A stretch of DNA of 64,000 bases from Sphingomonadaceae bacterium (GCA_947451145.1 CANFXW010000006.1:86497-150496); one strand, 5' to 3'; shown: positions 51,695 to 62,186, counted from the first letter of the stretch. Made by a program: numbers and translations. Notes: generated from the sequence alone by a model not told the origin.

Positions 51695-52822
51695 TTACTC
51701 TTTCGGGAACAGGCTGATGATCTCGGTCAGGTGATCGAGCACCAGTTTGCGCTCGTCGTGGGTGCTCTTGCCCAGCCGTACTATAGTCAGCTTCTGGGTC
51801 GGCGAGACGATCACATATTGGCCCAAATGGCCAAGGCAGGCGAAAAGGCTCGCGGGGGCCTTGCCCGGCATCAGCACGACATCGCCATCAGCCTGCGGGC
51901 GGTTGAGCCAGACCTGCGCGCCATAGCCGGGGTTGCGAGGGGAAGGGCTGGTCATGAATTCAATCCAGCCGCGTGGCAGCAATTGTGCGCCTTTCACGGC
52001 GCCGCCGTTGCGCAGGAACTCGCCGAACTTGCCCCAGTCGCGCGCAGTGGCGTGGATCAGGCTGGAGCCGACCAGTGTGCCCGCCGCGTCGTATTCGGGC
52101 ACAACGCTTTTCATGCCGACGGGATCGAACAGGCGGGTCTTGAGGTAGTCGCTAACGGCCGCACGCCGCACATCGGGATCAGGCCGGTCGGTGAGCGATC
52201 GTGCGGCGATGTCCGACAGGATCACGGTCGTGGCGCTGGAGTATTTCCACACCCGGCCGGGCTCGGCCTCAAGCGGCTGTTCTTCGGCCCAGGCGGCCAT
52301 GTTGTCGCGGCCATCAAGGAACAGCATCCGCACTTCGCCCGATTCGTAAACCGGATCGCTGGCTTCGCTGTGGCGCAGGCCGGATCGCATTTGCAGCAAC
52401 TGGCGCAGGGTGATTGCACCGCGCGGGTCGCCCGGGCGCTGCCAGGCGGGGACCGGCGCGCTGGCGTCGAGCGCCAGTCGCCCGTCAGACACGAGCATTC
52501 CGATCATCACCCCGGTAACGGTTTTCGACATCGACCAGCCGATCAGGCGGGTGTCCTTGGTGTATCCTGTGCCATAGCGCTCGGCGACGATGCGGCCTTC
52601 GGAGAGCACCAGCAGCGCCCGGGTCTCGCCAGCATCCTTGTCCGCAAACAAGGCATCGACTGCACGGGCCAGCGCCACGCGCGGAACGCCCGGATCCTTG
52701 ACCACGGCGGCCTCTGCCTCATGACTCAGCGGCGGCGGCGGGGCAGGCTCGCCTTTGCCGCAGCTCGCAAGGGCTGGCAGCAGGGCGAGCGGCAGGATAA
52801 GAGAGGTAAGGCGCGACACCAT
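51695..52822 (-). CDS. Serine hydrolase lipoprotein (beta-lactamase class C fold)
   Basis: 375 residues. Signal LILPLALLPALASCGKG with a lipobox (L-A-S-C). Catalytic S-x-x-K in IGWSMSKTVTGVMIGML, and the tyrosine motif region YSSATTVILSDIAAR. Family includes carboxypeptidases, esterases and 6-aminohexanoate hydrolases; specificity unknown. The start 52822 gives the signal peptide; the ATG at 52861 overlaps the divergent gene. Confidence 0.88.
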   Translation of the reverse strand: MVSRLTSLILPLALLPALASCGKGEPAPPPPLSHEAEAAVVKDPGVPRVALARAVDALFADKDAGETRALLVLSEGRIVAERYGTGYTKDTRLIGWSMSKTVTGVMIGMLVSDGRLALDASAPVPAWQRPGDPRGAITLRQLLQMRSGLRHSEASDPVYESGEVRMLFLDGRDNMAAWAEEQPLEAEPGRVWKYSSATTVILSDIAARSLTDRPDPDVRRAAVSDYLKTRLFDPVGMKSVVPEYDAAGTLVGSSLIHATARDWGKFGEFLRNGGAVKGAQLLPRGWIEFMTSPSPRNPGYGAQVWLNRPQADGDVVLMPGKAPASLFACLGHLGQYVIVSPTQKLTIVRLGKSTHDERKLVLDHLTEIISLFPKE

Positions 52823-52854
52823 GGCGCGCGCTTCATGCACGGGAACAGGGTCAC

Positions 52855-53226
52855 ATGGCAATGCTTGGCAGATCAGGGCTTGGCGGACTGCGCGGGAGAC
52901 GTTTCACAGCAAGGCTGACGCGCAGGCGCTGGCCTTGGGTAACGCTGGCGGCTTTCGCGGGCCTGATCGCGTGGTTTCACACGCCAATCATGGGCTATGC
53001 CCGCACCGGTGCCTCGTTCGGGGCGCATATCACTTGCTCGTGCCGCTATATCGAGGGGCGCAGTCTGGAAGATTGCCGCAAGGATTTCGAGAAAGGCATG
53101 GGGCTGGTGATGCTCAGCGACAATCCGGCGGCCAAGAGTGTTACCGCCCGCTTCCCGCTGCTCTCGGCCCAGACCGCGACCCTCCGCGAGGGGCAGGGCT
53201 GTGTGGCGGAGAACTGGAACAGCTAG
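52855..53226 (+). CDS. Small membrane-anchored protein, function unknown
   Basis: 123 residues. Arg-rich start, one membrane helix ([20 protein letters not shown]), then a short exported domain with [17 protein letters not shown] and a last Cys in [10 protein letters not shown]; these four could form two disulfides. Divergent from the serine hydrolase with 32 bp between starts, so co-regulation is possible. No family recognised; probably a lineage-specific conserved protein. Confidence 0.7.
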   Translation: MAMLGRSGLGGLRGRRFTARLTRRRWPWVTLAAFAGLIAWFHTPIMGYARTGASFGAHITCSCRYIEGRSLEDCRKDFEKGMGLVMLSDNPAAKSVTARFPLLSAQTATLREGQGCVAENWNS

Positions 53227-54389
53227 GTCGCAGACGTAGTTGCTTCGATCCAGCCACCGCCGACCACCCGCTCTCCGGCATAGATCACCGCGGCTTGACC
53301 CGGCGACACGCCATATTCCGGCGAGACGAAGTGCAGCGTCGTCGCCGCGCCATCGCCAAACGGACCTTCCAGCATGACCGGCACCGGCTTGGCCAGTGAC
53401 CGCACTTTGGCGGTCAGCGGCTCATCAGGCAGCGCACCAATCCGGTTGGTTTCACCAATCCGCGCCGATGCCACGGCGAGCAGATGGCGGGGGCCAACAA
53501 TCACGCGTGATGTCGCGGCATCGATACCGGTTACATAGAGCGGCTCGGCAAGCCCGCCGATCTCGAGGCCCCGGCGCTGGCCGACAGTATAGTGGATCAC
53601 GCCCTTGTGCTCACCCAGCACCGCGCCGGTTGTCGCATGGACAATCTCGCCCCCGGTCTCTGCCTCGGGCCGGATCTTGCGGACCACCGCGGCGTAATCG
53701 CCCTCGGGGACGAAGCAGATGTCCTGACTGTCGGGCTTGGTGGCGACGCGCAGGCCGTATTGTTCGGCCAGCGCGCGGACCTGAGGCTTGGGCAGTCCGC
53801 CCAGCGGAAAGCGCAGGTAATCGAGCTGTGCTTCGGTAGTGCCATAGAGGAAGTACGACTGGTCTCGCGCCGGATCGAGCGCACGGTGCATCTGAACGCC
53901 ACCTGCGGTCTCGACGCGCCGCACATAATGGCCGGTGGCTAGACAATCCGCCCCCAGATCGCGCGCCATGGCGAATAGGTCGGTGAACTTCGGCCCCATA
54001 TTGCAGCGGATGCAGGGAACCGGCGTGCGGCCAGAAAGATAATCTTCGGCGAAGCGTTCAACCACGGATTCGCGGAAGGCGCTCTCGTGGTCGTGGACAT
54101 AGTGGACGATACCAAGCCGGTCGGCGACGGCGCGGGCATCGCGAATATCATCGCCAGCACAGCAGGCACCTTTGCGGGAGCTCGCTGCGCCATGATCGTA
54201 AAGCTGGAGCGTCACGCCGATCACTTCGGCGCCACTTGCCGCTGCTAGCGCTGCGACAACTGACGAATCCACCCCGCCCGACATGGCGACAACCACGCGT
54301 TTCTCGGCGAGCGTTCCACCGGAATTGCCCGGCAGTTGAAATAGCTCAGGCCAGCTTGGCAATATTTCAGAGGTGGAGGCGGTAACCAT
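53223..54389 (-). CDS. mnmA: tRNA 2-thiouridylase MnmA
   Basis: About 388 residues. PP-loop [17 protein letters not shown], catalytic Cys in [13 protein letters not shown], second Cys in [15 protein letters not shown], and [14 protein letters not shown] are diagnostic. Thiolates U34 of Lys, Glu and Gln tRNAs. The start is uncertain: ATG 54389, 54401 or 54470 are in frame, and the first conserved block begins about 30 residues later. Divergent from the sciP operon. Confidence 0.95.
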   Translation of the reverse strand: MVTASTSEILPSWPELFQLPGNSGGTLAEKRVVVAMSGGVDSSVVAALAAASGAEVIGVTLQLYDHGAASSRKGACCAGDDIRDARAVADRLGIVHYVHDHESAFRESVVERFAEDYLSGRTPVPCIRCNMGPKFTDLFAMARDLGADCLATGHYVRRVETAGGVQMHRALDPARDQSYFLYGTTEAQLDYLRFPLGGLPKPQVRALAEQYGLRVATKPDSQDICFVPEGDYAAVVRKIRPEAETGGEIVHATTGAVLGEHKGVIHYTVGQRRGLEIGGLAEPLYVTGIDAATSRVIVGPRHLLAVASARIGETNRIGALPDEPLTAKVRSLAKPVPVMLEGPFGDGAATTLHFVSPEYGVSPGQAAVIYAGERVVGGGWIEATTSAT

Positions 54390-54456
54390 GGCTGCGCCCA
54401 TACACGGGCCGGGCGGCAGCGACAAACCCGGAGCTACGTAGTCCGGTTTATACTTC

Positions 54457-54471
54457 TTAACCATGGTCAAG
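54457..54471. promoter_or_regulatory. CtrA-like box between mnmA and the sciP operon
   Basis: TTAACCATGGTCAAG: TTAA, seven bases, then CAAG, and the 8-mer TTAACCAT described as a CtrA half-site in Caulobacter. It lies 58 bp upstream of the gene preceding sciP. CtrA control of sciP is known in Caulobacter; here it is inferred from the motif. Confidence 0.45.
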
Positions 54472-54528
54472 ATTGGATGAAGGCGATCTTTACCTCACCT
54501 TGACCACTTCTGTCCTAAAAGCTGTGTC

Positions 54529-54894
54529 ATGGAATTGGCATTTGATCATGTGCGCGTCGATTCAGCTGGCTTTTCCGGCGGTTTGACCGTGCCCGGCTGT
54601 GAGTCGCGGCATGCCAGCCTGCCCGACTGGTCCGGGCTCAAGGCACGTTTTATTGCCGCGCATGCCCTGCGTCGCGAACTGGCACTTACCTTTGCGGCCG
54701 AACCTGCCGGTGGCAGCTTTCTCGCCGAATCGGAGCCGGTTCTTGCGGCAGGTCGGGGAAATACAGCGCAGAATGATGCCAATCCCTCACGGGACGTTAA
54801 CCCTACTGCTTCAGCCAATGGCAAACCCCTTGGCGCAATTGAGGATCACATCGTCGGCAACCCCGACCCGGCGAGCGAGGAAGAGTATGATTGA
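54529..54894 (+). CDS. Conserved-looking hypothetical protein upstream of sciP
   Basis: 121 residues, no signal or membrane helix. The N-terminal half (AGFSGGLTVPGCESRHASLPD, DWSGLKARFIAAHALRREL) appears ordered. The C-terminal half is low-complexity, rich in Asn, Pro, Ser and acidic residues. Its end overlaps the sciP ATG by 8 bp (54887-54894), so translation is coupled. Coding is supported by the position and overlap; function unknown, perhaps a partner in cell-cycle control. Confidence 0.72.
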   Translation: MELAFDHVRVDSAGFSGGLTVPGCESRHASLPDWSGLKARFIAAHALRRELALTFAAEPAGGSFLAESEPVLAAGRGNTAQNDANPSRDVNPTASANGKPLGAIEDHIVGNPDPASEEEYD

Positions 54895-55186
54895 GAATCA
54901 GGATATCCGGCCAGCCATGGTCATCGGCCCGCTCGGCGAGCCGCTCACACTGGATTCGCTGCCGCCGCCGAACACCACCCGCTGGGTCGTGCGACGCAAG
55001 GCAGAAGTGGTTGCTGCCGTTAATGGCGGGCTGCTGACCATCGAAGAAGTGTGCGAGCGCTATACGCTCACGCTGGAAGAATTCGCCGGTTGGCAACGTG
55101 CAGTTGATCGCTCCGGCATGCAGGGACTGCGCGTCACCCGGATCCAGCATTACCGCGAGCTTTACGAGCGCCAGCTCAAATACTGA
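54887..55186 (+). CDS. sciP: CtrA inhibitor SciP (DUF1153)
   Basis: 99 residues. VIGPLGEPLTLDSLPPPNTTRWV, RKAEVVAAVNGGLLT and EEVCERYTLTLEEFAGWQRA are the DUF1153 signature with a helix-turn-helix. In Caulobacter SciP binds CtrA and blocks its transcriptional activation in the swarmer phase. A CtrA-like box lies upstream of the operon and a terminator follows. Confidence 0.94.
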   Translation: MIENQDIRPAMVIGPLGEPLTLDSLPPPNTTRWVVRRKAEVVAAVNGGLLTIEEVCERYTLTLEEFAGWQRAVDRSGMQGLRVTRIQHYRELYERQLKY

Positions 55187-55210
55187 ATTCCGCAAGCAGA
55201 GCCAATTTAC

Positions 55211-55253
55211 CAGCGGCCGGGGTCCCAAAAGGGCTCCGGCCGCTGTTGTATTT
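55211..55253 (+). terminator. Rho-independent terminator of sciP
   Basis: CAGCGGCCGG (55211-55220) pairs with CCGGCCGCTG (55236-55245), extended by GTCCC/GGG-type pairs around AAAA, followed by TTGTATTTGT. Confidence 0.88.
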
Positions 55254-55425
55254 GTACTACAATCAGTGACATCTCCCGCATTGCCACGGTGTTGGTCGAA
55301 GCCTATGACAAGACCGTCGAACTAATCTTGCCTCCGGCGCATGTCGGGGGTGACATAGTCGTGTAATACAGTATAAGGCTGTAATCAGGGACAGCCAGAC
55401 CAGCTACAATCAGGGCAAATGCCGG

Positions 55426-56613
55426 ATGAATTACGAATCGCGCATCGATTCTTCGAGTGATCACAATGCGACCCTCGCCAATCCGCTTGAAGGGGTTGAC
55501 GAGGAGGATCGCCGTTCGCGCAAGCGGACGATCATCATTATTGCGCTGGCCGCGCTGTTTATTGTCGGCATTTGGTTCCTCATGCATCGCGGCGGCGCGG
55601 ATGAGGCTGGTGATGGCAAGGATCAGGCGCCAACCGTTTCCGTGATTTCCCCAGGTGCGACGACGATTCAGGGCCAGATCAACGCTAACGGATCGCTCGC
55701 CGCTCGTCGCGAGATGCCGGTTGGTGCGGTTGGCGAAGGCGGACAGGTGCGTTCGGTGCTGGTCGAAGCGGGCCAATGGGTTCGTGCCGGGCAGGTGCTC
55801 GCCGTTATTGATCGCTCGGTTCAGATCCAGCAGGCGGCTGCCCAGTCGGCGCAGATCTCCGTGGCGCAGGCCAATGCGCGACTGGCGCAGGCCAATCTTG
55901 ATCGCGCGCTGAAGCTGGTTGATCGCGGTTTCATCTCCAAAGCCGACGTTGACCGGCTGACGGCCACCCGCGATGCGGCTGCCGCGCAGGTCAATGTTGC
56001 CCGCGCCCAGTCGGGCCAGATCGGTGCACAGATGGCGCGGCTTAACATCGTTGCCCCTGCCGATGGTCTTTTGCTCGAACGCAAGGTCGAGCCGGGTCAG
56101 GTTGTCTCCCCGGGCAGTGGCGTTCTGTTCCGCATCGCCAAGGGCGGCGAGATGGAAATGCTCGCCAAGCTGGGTGAAGTCGATATGGCGCAAATCACCA
56201 CCGGCATTTCGGCAGACGTTACCCCGGTTGGCGCGGCCAAGACCTTTACCGGGCAGGTCTGGCAGACATCGCCGGTGATCGATCCGGCAACCCGGCAAGG
56301 CACGGTGCGCATTGCTTTGGCCTATGCCCCTGAACTGCGCCCCGGCGGCTTTGCCAGCGCGGTGATCAAGGCAGGATCAGTCGTGGCTCCGATGTTGCCT
56401 GATTCGGCGATCCTCTCGGATGCCAAGGGATCCTATGTCTTTGTTGTCGATAAGGACAACAAGGCAGAACGGCGCGACGTGAAGACGGGGTTGGTGACCG
56501 ATACGGGTATTGCCATTATCTCGGGGCTTTCGGGCAAGGAGCGTGTCGTGCTGCGTGCAGGCGGGTTCCTGACACCCGGAGAGGTCGTCAAACCGGTCCA
56601 GGCAAAGAAATAG
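55426..56613 (+). CDS. RND efflux periplasmic adaptor (MFP/HlyD family)
   Basis: 395 residues. One anchor helix IIIIALAALFIVGIWFLMH, then lipoyl/hairpin segments GGQVRSVLVEAGQWVRAGQVL, DVDRLTATRDAAAAQVNVA and LERKVEPGQVVSPGSGVLF, then beta-barrel and membrane-proximal parts. It links an RND pump to an outer-membrane channel. No outer-membrane factor gene is nearby. The pump gene follows 22 bp downstream. Confidence 0.93.
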   Translation: MNYESRIDSSSDHNATLANPLEGVDEEDRRSRKRTIIIIALAALFIVGIWFLMHRGGADEAGDGKDQAPTVSVISPGATTIQGQINANGSLAARREMPVGAVGEGGQVRSVLVEAGQWVRAGQVLAVIDRSVQIQQAAAQSAQISVAQANARLAQANLDRALKLVDRGFISKADVDRLTATRDAAAAQVNVARAQSGQIGAQMARLNIVAPADGLLLERKVEPGQVVSPGSGVLFRIAKGGEMEMLAKLGEVDMAQITTGISADVTPVGAAKTFTGQVWQTSPVIDPATRQGTVRIALAYAPELRPGGFASAVIKAGSVVAPMLPDSAILSDAKGSYVFVVDKDNKAERRDVKTGLVTDTGIAIISGLSGKERVVLRAGGFLTPGEVVKPVQAKK

Positions 56614-56635
56614 TCATGCAGGATAGGCGTTTGCC

Positions 56636-59600
56636 ATGAACTTCCGCAATATCTCGGCTTGGTCGATCCGAAACCCGGTAGTGCCGATCATCCTGTTTGT
56701 CGGGCTGATGCTGCTGGGTCTGGTCTCGTTCAGCAAGATGACGATCCAGGACATGCCGGATATCGAATTTCCGGCCGCGATTGTCGTTGTGTCACAGCCT
56801 GGCGCCGCACCGACCGAGATTGAAACGCAGATCACGCAAAAGGTCGAAGCGGCAGTCCGCACGATCAGCGGCGTCGATACGATTTCGTCTACGGCAAGCG
56901 AAGGCAACAGCCAGACTGTAGTGATGTTCCAGGTCGGTACCGACATCAACGAAGCGGTGAACGAGGTAAAGAACGCGGTCGATCAGGCGCGCGGCAGCCT
57001 GCCTGACGGCATCCTTGAACCTCAGGTTATCAAGGCGAAAGGCGGCGGCAACGAAATCGGTTTCTGGGCGGTAACGGCCGACGATATGACTTTGGAACAG
57101 CTGTCGTGGTTCATCGACGATACGTTGTCCAAGCGTCTGCTATCAATTCCCGGGATGGCCACCGTTGACCGTGCCGGCGGCGTGACGCGCGAAATTCGCG
57201 TTACACTCGATCCGGCACGGATGCAGTCGCTTGGCGTTTCCGCATCGCAGGTCAACGGCGTTCTGCGGCAGCTCAACATCAATTCTGCTGGCGGCAAGTC
57301 AGAAATTGCCGGGTCGCGGCAATCGGTTCGCGTCCTTGGCAATGCCCGCGACGCCTATGAGCTTTCGCAGATCGATATCCCGCTCGGCGGCGGTCGAACA
57401 GTTAAGCTGAGCGATTTTTCCAAGGTTGAGGACAGTTATGGCGAACTGACCTCTTTTGGCAAAATGGGCGGGAAACCCGTTGTTACCTTCGACATCACCC
57501 GTGCGCGCGGCGCTTCGGATGTGGCGGTCTATGACGAGACAGTGAAGGAGCTGGAAAAGCTCAAGAAAGAGCATCCCGGCATCCATTTCAAGCTGCTGTT
57601 CAATTCGGTGCAGTACACTAGGATGCAGTATGAAAGCTCGATTTCGAGCATCGTCGAAGGGGCGATTCTGGCGGTTATTGTCGTGTTCTTCTTCCTGCGG
57701 GATTGGCGGGCGACAGTGATCTCCGCCATTGCCATTCCCCTCTCGGCCATTCCGACGTTCTATTTCCTCCAGTCGTGGTTCGGCTTTTCGCTGAACAGCC
57801 TGTCCCTGCTCGCATTGGGCCTGGTCGCGGGTGTTCTGGTTGATGATGCCATCGTCGAGATTGAAAACATCGTCAGACACATGCGAATGGGCAAGAGCGC
57901 CTATCAGGCGTCCATTGATGCGGCTGACGAGATCGGTCTGGCCGTGGTCGCCACCACTTTCTCGATCGTTGCCGTGTTCCTGCCGGTTGGCCTGATGGGC
58001 GGCATTCCGGGCCAGTTCTTCATCAGTTTCGGCATGACCGTTGTGGTTTCGGTGCTGCTCAGCCTGATCGTCGCACGGACCATCACGCCGATGGTGGCCG
58101 CCTATTTCCTTCAGGCGCACGGCGCTGCCGAACACGCGAGCGGCCCCTGGATGGATCGCTATCTGTCGATCTTGCGTTGGACGCTGGATGCAAGCCAGGC
58201 AAAGGCTCTCCGCGCGCAGTTGAAGCGGGTTCCGGCCCGCTGGTATCACTATCTGTTCGAAACCCTGATCATCGTTCTGCTTTTCGTTGCATTCGTGGGC
58301 GTAACCGCCAGCCTCTACAAGCTGGCGTTGAAGGTTGAACTGGTCGCGAAGTATACTCTCCTCGCTCTGGCAGGGCTTGTCCTGTGCGCTTTTGCCGGCC
58401 TGGTGGTTTCTGTCATTCTGGCCAAAGGCATCAACAAGGTTGTCGGTGTTACGGGCGGCGGCTTTGCAAAGTGGCATGGCTTCTTTGTTGAGCGGTATCG
58501 TGCGCGTCTGAAAGACCACCGGGTATGGATGGTTGGTATTGGCGTTGGTTCGCTGGCGCTGACACTGTTTCTGTTCACCCGGTTACCGATGCAGTTCTTC
58601 CCTTCGTCGAACCTGGATTTCAGCATGCTGACGATCGAAATGGTTCCGGGCACTACGCTGGCCCAGACAGAGACCGTTGCAGATCAGGTGGCCGCCGTTG
58701 TTTCGCAGGATCCTGACGTTGAATCGGTGTTTGAGCGCGCTCGCGAGGGCAATGGCCGCCTGTTCGTGACGCTCAAGCGGGATCGCAAAAAGACCAGCAT
58801 GGAATTCGAACGGGCCATGACGCCCAAGTTGCAGGCCATCCCCGATGCCCGCGTGGCATTTCAGGCGATGAATGGCGGCGGCGGTGGTGGCGGTTCCGGT
58901 CGCGCCATTTCGATCATGCTGTCGGGTTCCGATCCCGATCTGCTCGGTTCGACAGCGGCTACGCTGATCGATCAGATGAAGGACGTTAAGGGCCTGGTCG
59001 CGCCGCGCATTGCTGCAGACATGCGGCGGCCCGAAGTGATTGTTCGCCCGCGCATGGATCTTGCCGCCAGCCTTGGTGTCACGACATCCGCGCTCAGTCA
59101 GGCGATCCGTATCGCGACGATCGGCGATATTGACCAGAACGCTGCCAAGTTCTCGCTCAGCGACCGGCAGGTGCCGATCCGCGTCCGTCTTTCCGAGGAT
59201 TCACGCCGCACACTGTCGACGATTCAGAACCTTCCCGTGGCAACCGCATCGGGCGGTTCGGTGCCGCTGTCCAGCGTTGCCGAGATTTCGCTCGGCTCCG
59301 GCCCGATTTCGATCCAGCGCTATAACCAAAGCCGCCGCGTGGTAATCGGGGCCGACGTTGCCCAAGGGTTCGCCGAAGGTACGGTTACCCAGGCCATCAA
59401 CAAGCTGCCGATCATGGAGCATCTGCCGCCAGGCGTTTCGAACGCCCCGGTTGGCACGGCGCGCTGGCAGGCTGATATGATGACCAGCTTCGCCCAGGCT
59501 CTACTGGCCGGCGTGCTTCTCGTCTTCTCGGTGCTGGTGCTGCTTTACCACCGCTTCGTATCGCCGCTGGTGAACATGGGGTCGCTGTTTCTGGCACCAC

Positions 59601-60088
59601 TCGGCGGACTAATCCTGCTGGCCGTTCTGGGCCAGCAGCTCTCGATGCCAGTGCTCATCGGCATTCTGATGCTGTTTGGCATCGTCGCCAAAAACTCGAT
59701 CCTGCTGATTGACTTTGCCATCGAGGAAATGGGCAAGGGGGCGGACAAGTTCGATGCCATCGTCGAGGCTGGCCACAAGCGCGCCCAGCCAATCATCATG
59801 ACAACTGTCGCCATGACTGCCGGTATGATCCCCACGGCCCTTTCGCTCGGCGGTGACGGGGCTTGGCGCGCGCCAATGGGCACGGTTGTGATCGGCGGGC
59901 TTGTCTTGTCGACACTGCTCACGCTGGTGATCGTGCCGGCGGGCTTCAGCCTGGCAGACGGCGTTGAAAAGCGGCTCGGACCGTGGCTGCGCAAAAAGTT
60001 CCTGTCGTACCAGCCAGACGACGCCAAGGTGGCCCGCTATCCCAGCGCGGTTCCCTCCGCTCCGCCGGAAGCGCTTGCCGCCGAGTGA
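56636..60088 (+). CDS. RND efflux permease (HAE1-like) with extra membrane segment
   Basis: 1150 residues, about 100 longer than usual. Normal parts: [20 protein letters not shown] (TM1), TM4 [19 protein letters not shown] with its proton-relay Asp pair, and TM11 [20 protein letters not shown] poly-Gly turn lies in [11 protein letters not shown]. Between TM6 and TM7 (residues about 520-615) is an insertion with two additional hydrophobic helices ([18 protein letters not shown] and [19 protein letters not shown]). Drug or metabolite efflux by proton antiport; substrate unknown. The gene ends just before DUF445. Confidence 0.93.
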   Translation: MNFRNISAWSIRNPVVPIILFVGLMLLGLVSFSKMTIQDMPDIEFPAAIVVVSQPGAAPTEIETQITQKVEAAVRTISGVDTISSTASEGNSQTVVMFQVGTDINEAVNEVKNAVDQARGSLPDGILEPQVIKAKGGGNEIGFWAVTADDMTLEQLSWFIDDTLSKRLLSIPGMATVDRAGGVTREIRVTLDPARMQSLGVSASQVNGVLRQLNINSAGGKSEIAGSRQSVRVLGNARDAYELSQIDIPLGGGRTVKLSDFSKVEDSYGELTSFGKMGGKPVVTFDITRARGASDVAVYDETVKELEKLKKEHPGIHFKLLFNSVQYTRMQYESSISSIVEGAILAVIVVFFFLRDWRATVISAIAIPLSAIPTFYFLQSWFGFSLNSLSLLALGLVAGVLVDDAIVEIENIVRHMRMGKSAYQASIDAADEIGLAVVATTFSIVAVFLPVGLMGGIPGQFFISFGMTVVVSVLLSLIVARTITPMVAAYFLQAHGAAEHASGPWMDRYLSILRWTLDASQAKALRAQLKRVPARWYHYLFETLIIVLLFVAFVGVTASLYKLALKVELVAKYTLLALAGLVLCAFAGLVVSVILAKGINKVVGVTGGGFAKWHGFFVERYRARLKDHRVWMVGIGVGSLALTLFLFTRLPMQFFPSSNLDFSMLTIEMVPGTTLAQTETVADQVAAVVSQDPDVESVFERAREGNGRLFVTLKRDRKKTSMEFERAMTPKLQAIPDARVAFQAMNGGGGGGGSGRAISIMLSGSDPDLLGSTAATLIDQMKDVKGLVAPRIAADMRRPEVIVRPRMDLAASLGVTTSALSQAIRIATIGDIDQNAAKFSLSDRQVPIRVRLSEDSRRTLSTIQNLPVATASGGSVPLSSVAEISLGSGPISIQRYNQSRRVVIGADVAQGFAEGTVTQAINKLPIMEHLPPGVSNAPVGTARWQADMMTSFAQALLAGVLLVFSVLVLLYHRFVSPLVNMGSLFLAPLGGLILLAVLGQQLSMPVLIGILMLFGIVAKNSILLIDFAIEEMGKGADKFDAIVEAGHKRAQPIIMTTVAMTAGMIPTALSLGGDGAWRAPMGTVVIGGLVLSTLLTLVIVPAGFSLADGVEKRLGPWLRKKFLSYQPDDAKVARYPSAVPSAPPEALAAE

Positions 60089-60105
60089 GCGCCCGGCTTC
60101 AGACA

Positions 60106-61347
60106 ATGCCCGCAGACAGGGCGCGGACAATGCGGATCGCCGCCACAGGGCTGCTTGTTGCCATGGCCGCGCTGTTCCTGATTGCGCGACTGCTGGTCCA
60201 TACCAATCCGGCCTGGAGCTGGCTGCTGGCCTTCAGCGAAGCAGCGATGGTTGGCGGTCTGGCAGACTGGTTTGCCGTAACCGCGCTGTTCCGCCACCCG
60301 CTTGGCCTGCCGATTCCGCACACGGCAATCGTGCCGGAAAACAAGGACCGCATCGCCGAATCGATGGCGGGCTTTATCCGCGACAACTTCCTGACCCCCG
60401 CCGTTGTCGCGCGGCGGATGAGCACGATGAACATGGCCGCCGCCATGGGCGATTTCCTCGTCGACCCGGCCCGCGGTGAAGGTGGTGGCAGCCGCCTGCG
60501 CAATGGTGCCGCCAGCCTGTTCGCCGATATGCTCCAGTCGCTGGACCCCGAACAGATGGGCGGCATGGTCAAGAAAGGCCTGCGCAGCCAGCTTGAACGG
60601 CTCGATGTCTCGCCGCTGCTCGGCAACCTGCTCGGCTCGGCGATTGCCGATAAGCGTCACATGCCGCTGCTCGATTCGATGCTGCGCTGGACCGGGATCA
60701 CGCTCGAGGCCAACGAGGATCTGCTGCGCAAGCTGATCCACGATCGCGCCAACGGCATACTGCGCTGGACCGGGCTCGACGAAAGCCTGGCCAATGCAAT
60801 CCTTGACGGGCTGTTCAAGCTGATCGCCGAATGCGTGGTAGTGCCTGATCATCCGGTGCGGCTGAAGGTTGAGGAAGGGCTGGAAAATCTGGCCGAAAAG
60901 CTCGCGCATGATCCCGAAATGCAGGAGCGGGTTTCGCGGCTGAAGCTGGAGCTGCTCGCCAACCCGGCGATGGCGGCGTGGATGGATTCGATGTGGGAGC
61001 GGACCAGGCTCGCCCTGCTCAGCGCCGCGCGTGATCCGGACCGGGCGCTGTCCGGACAGCTTGGCCAGAGCCTCGCCGAACTGGGCGCGGCTTTGAAGCG
61101 TGATCCCAATCTGCAGCGCCTCGTCAACCGCTTCGTCCGCCGCACGACCGTCGGCATTGCCAGCCGTTATGGCGACCAGATTGTCCGGCTGGTTTCGGAA
61201 ACGGTGAAGCGCTGGGATGCCTCCACCGTCACCACCCGCATCGAAGGCGCGGTGGGGCGCGATCTGCAATTCATCCGGATCAACGGTACGCTTGTCGGCG
61301 GACTGGTCGGCGTGGCGATCCACGCCATCAATATGGTGATGCCATGA
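60106..61347 (+). CDS. DUF445 membrane protein
   Basis: About 413 residues. First helix TGLLVAMAALFLIARLLV, then the family hallmark GGLADWFAVTALFRHPLGLPIPHTAIVP, and a long helical cytosolic domain ending with a C-terminal helix NGTLVGGLVGVAIHAI. Function of DUF445 (YjiN/YheB group) is unknown. Starts possible at GTG 60085 (overlapping the RND stop), ATG 60106 or ATG 60130. Ends overlapping the GNAT gene by 4 bp, likely part of the RND operon. Confidence 0.88.
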   Translation: MPADRARTMRIAATGLLVAMAALFLIARLLVHTNPAWSWLLAFSEAAMVGGLADWFAVTALFRHPLGLPIPHTAIVPENKDRIAESMAGFIRDNFLTPAVVARRMSTMNMAAAMGDFLVDPARGEGGGSRLRNGAASLFADMLQSLDPEQMGGMVKKGLRSQLERLDVSPLLGNLLGSAIADKRHMPLLDSMLRWTGITLEANEDLLRKLIHDRANGILRWTGLDESLANAILDGLFKLIAECVVVPDHPVRLKVEEGLENLAEKLAHDPEMQERVSRLKLELLANPAMAAWMDSMWERTRLALLSAARDPDRALSGQLGQSLAELGAALKRDPNLQRLVNRFVRRTTVGIASRYGDQIVRLVSETVKRWDASTVTTRIEGAVGRDLQFIRINGTLVGGLVGVAIHAINMVMP

Positions 61348-61880
61348 GTGCGGCCCAACCTTCCGCTCCACTGCTGGTTACCGAACGCCTTGAGCTGTGG
61401 CAGCCCTGCGCTTCAGACTTGCCCGATCTGCTCGCCCTGATCGAGGACGAGGAAACCCGGCGCTTTCTGGGTGGCCGCCCGGCATCGATGCAGGATGTCT
61501 TTGAACGGCTCCACCGCAACGCCGGATCATGGGCGCTGCACGGCTATGGCACCTTTTTGGTCCGCGCCAGGGGGGAAGGCCGGATCATCGGCAACTGCGG
61601 CGTGTTCCGCTCGTGGCGCGGCATCACCGGGCTGGACGATGTCCCCGAAGCCGGCTGGATCGTCCACCGCGACTGGTGGGGCAAAGGCGTGGCCGGCGAA
61701 GTGATGCGCGCCGTGCTGGCATGGTTCGACCAGACGCACGGGAGCCAGCGCATCGGCTGCATGATCGAAGAGGGCAACGCCGCCAGCGAAAGGCTCGCGG
61801 CGGCGCTGGGCTTTGTGGAATACGGAAGGCACCAGCCGGATGGCGAGGCGCGGGCGCTGGTGCTGTATGAGCGGGGCTAG
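61344..61880 (+). CDS. GNAT acetyltransferase (RimJ/RimL type)
   Basis: 178 residues. VTERLELWQPCASDLPDLLALI, GYGTFLVRARGEGRIIGNCGV, GWIVHRDWWGKGVAGEVMRAVL (acetyl-CoA site: Q/R-x-x-G-x-G/A variant) and NAASERLAAALGF. N-acetylates a protein or small molecule, substrate not predictable. Translationally coupled to DUF445. Confidence 0.9.
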   Translation: MSAAQPSAPLLVTERLELWQPCASDLPDLLALIEDEETRRFLGGRPASMQDVFERLHRNAGSWALHGYGTFLVRARGEGRIIGNCGVFRSWRGITGLDDVPEAGWIVHRDWWGKGVAGEVMRAVLAWFDQTHGSQRIGCMIEEGNAASERLAAALGFVEYGRHQPDGEARALVLYERG

Positions 61881-62186
61881 ATAGCGGGTTGAGGTTGACA
61901 CAGTTGACAGTGTGTAAACCTCGATGTGAGCCATATTACCGTTGAATATCAATATGGCATTTGCCGATAGTGACAACGCGCAACGCGCGAAGAATTGACC
62001 TAGGCTGCGTGCATGTCACAGCAGATCGACAATTTGAAAGAGCGCCGCGCCCATTGCCGGACGCTTGTGCATTATGGCGAAGGCGGTGCGTGTAGGAAAG
62101 CGGAGAGGGTTAGATGAACTGGAAATGGTATTGTGCGAGCCGCTTATGTCCTGTTAACCGCTCGAATTGCCAATTGGGGAGCGCGC
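61881..62186. other. Intergenic stretch of 306 bases
   Basis: Contains two inverted repeats: GAGGTT/AACCTC near 61891-61922 and CCATATT/AATATGG near 61929-61955. Also a 34-codon ORF (62013-62117, MSQQIDNLKERRAHCRTL...) without recognised homology, considered doubtful. An upstream in-frame start for the following gene at 62133 is possible but would hide its signal peptide. Confidence 0.5.

Noticed and set aside
57299..58519. 406-codon minus-strand frame inside the RND pump gene
   Set aside because: Antisense shadow rich in His/Gln/Arg/Asp with no motif; the plus-strand RND protein is continuous.
60037..61371. 444-codon minus-strand frame opposite DUF445
   Set aside because: Mirror of a well-supported DUF445 gene; composition is typical of antisense frames in GC-rich DNA.
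62013..62117. 34-codon ORF in the gap before the TonB-like gene
   Set aside because: Too short, no recognisable ribosome-binding site or homology; kept only as a note in the gap entry.
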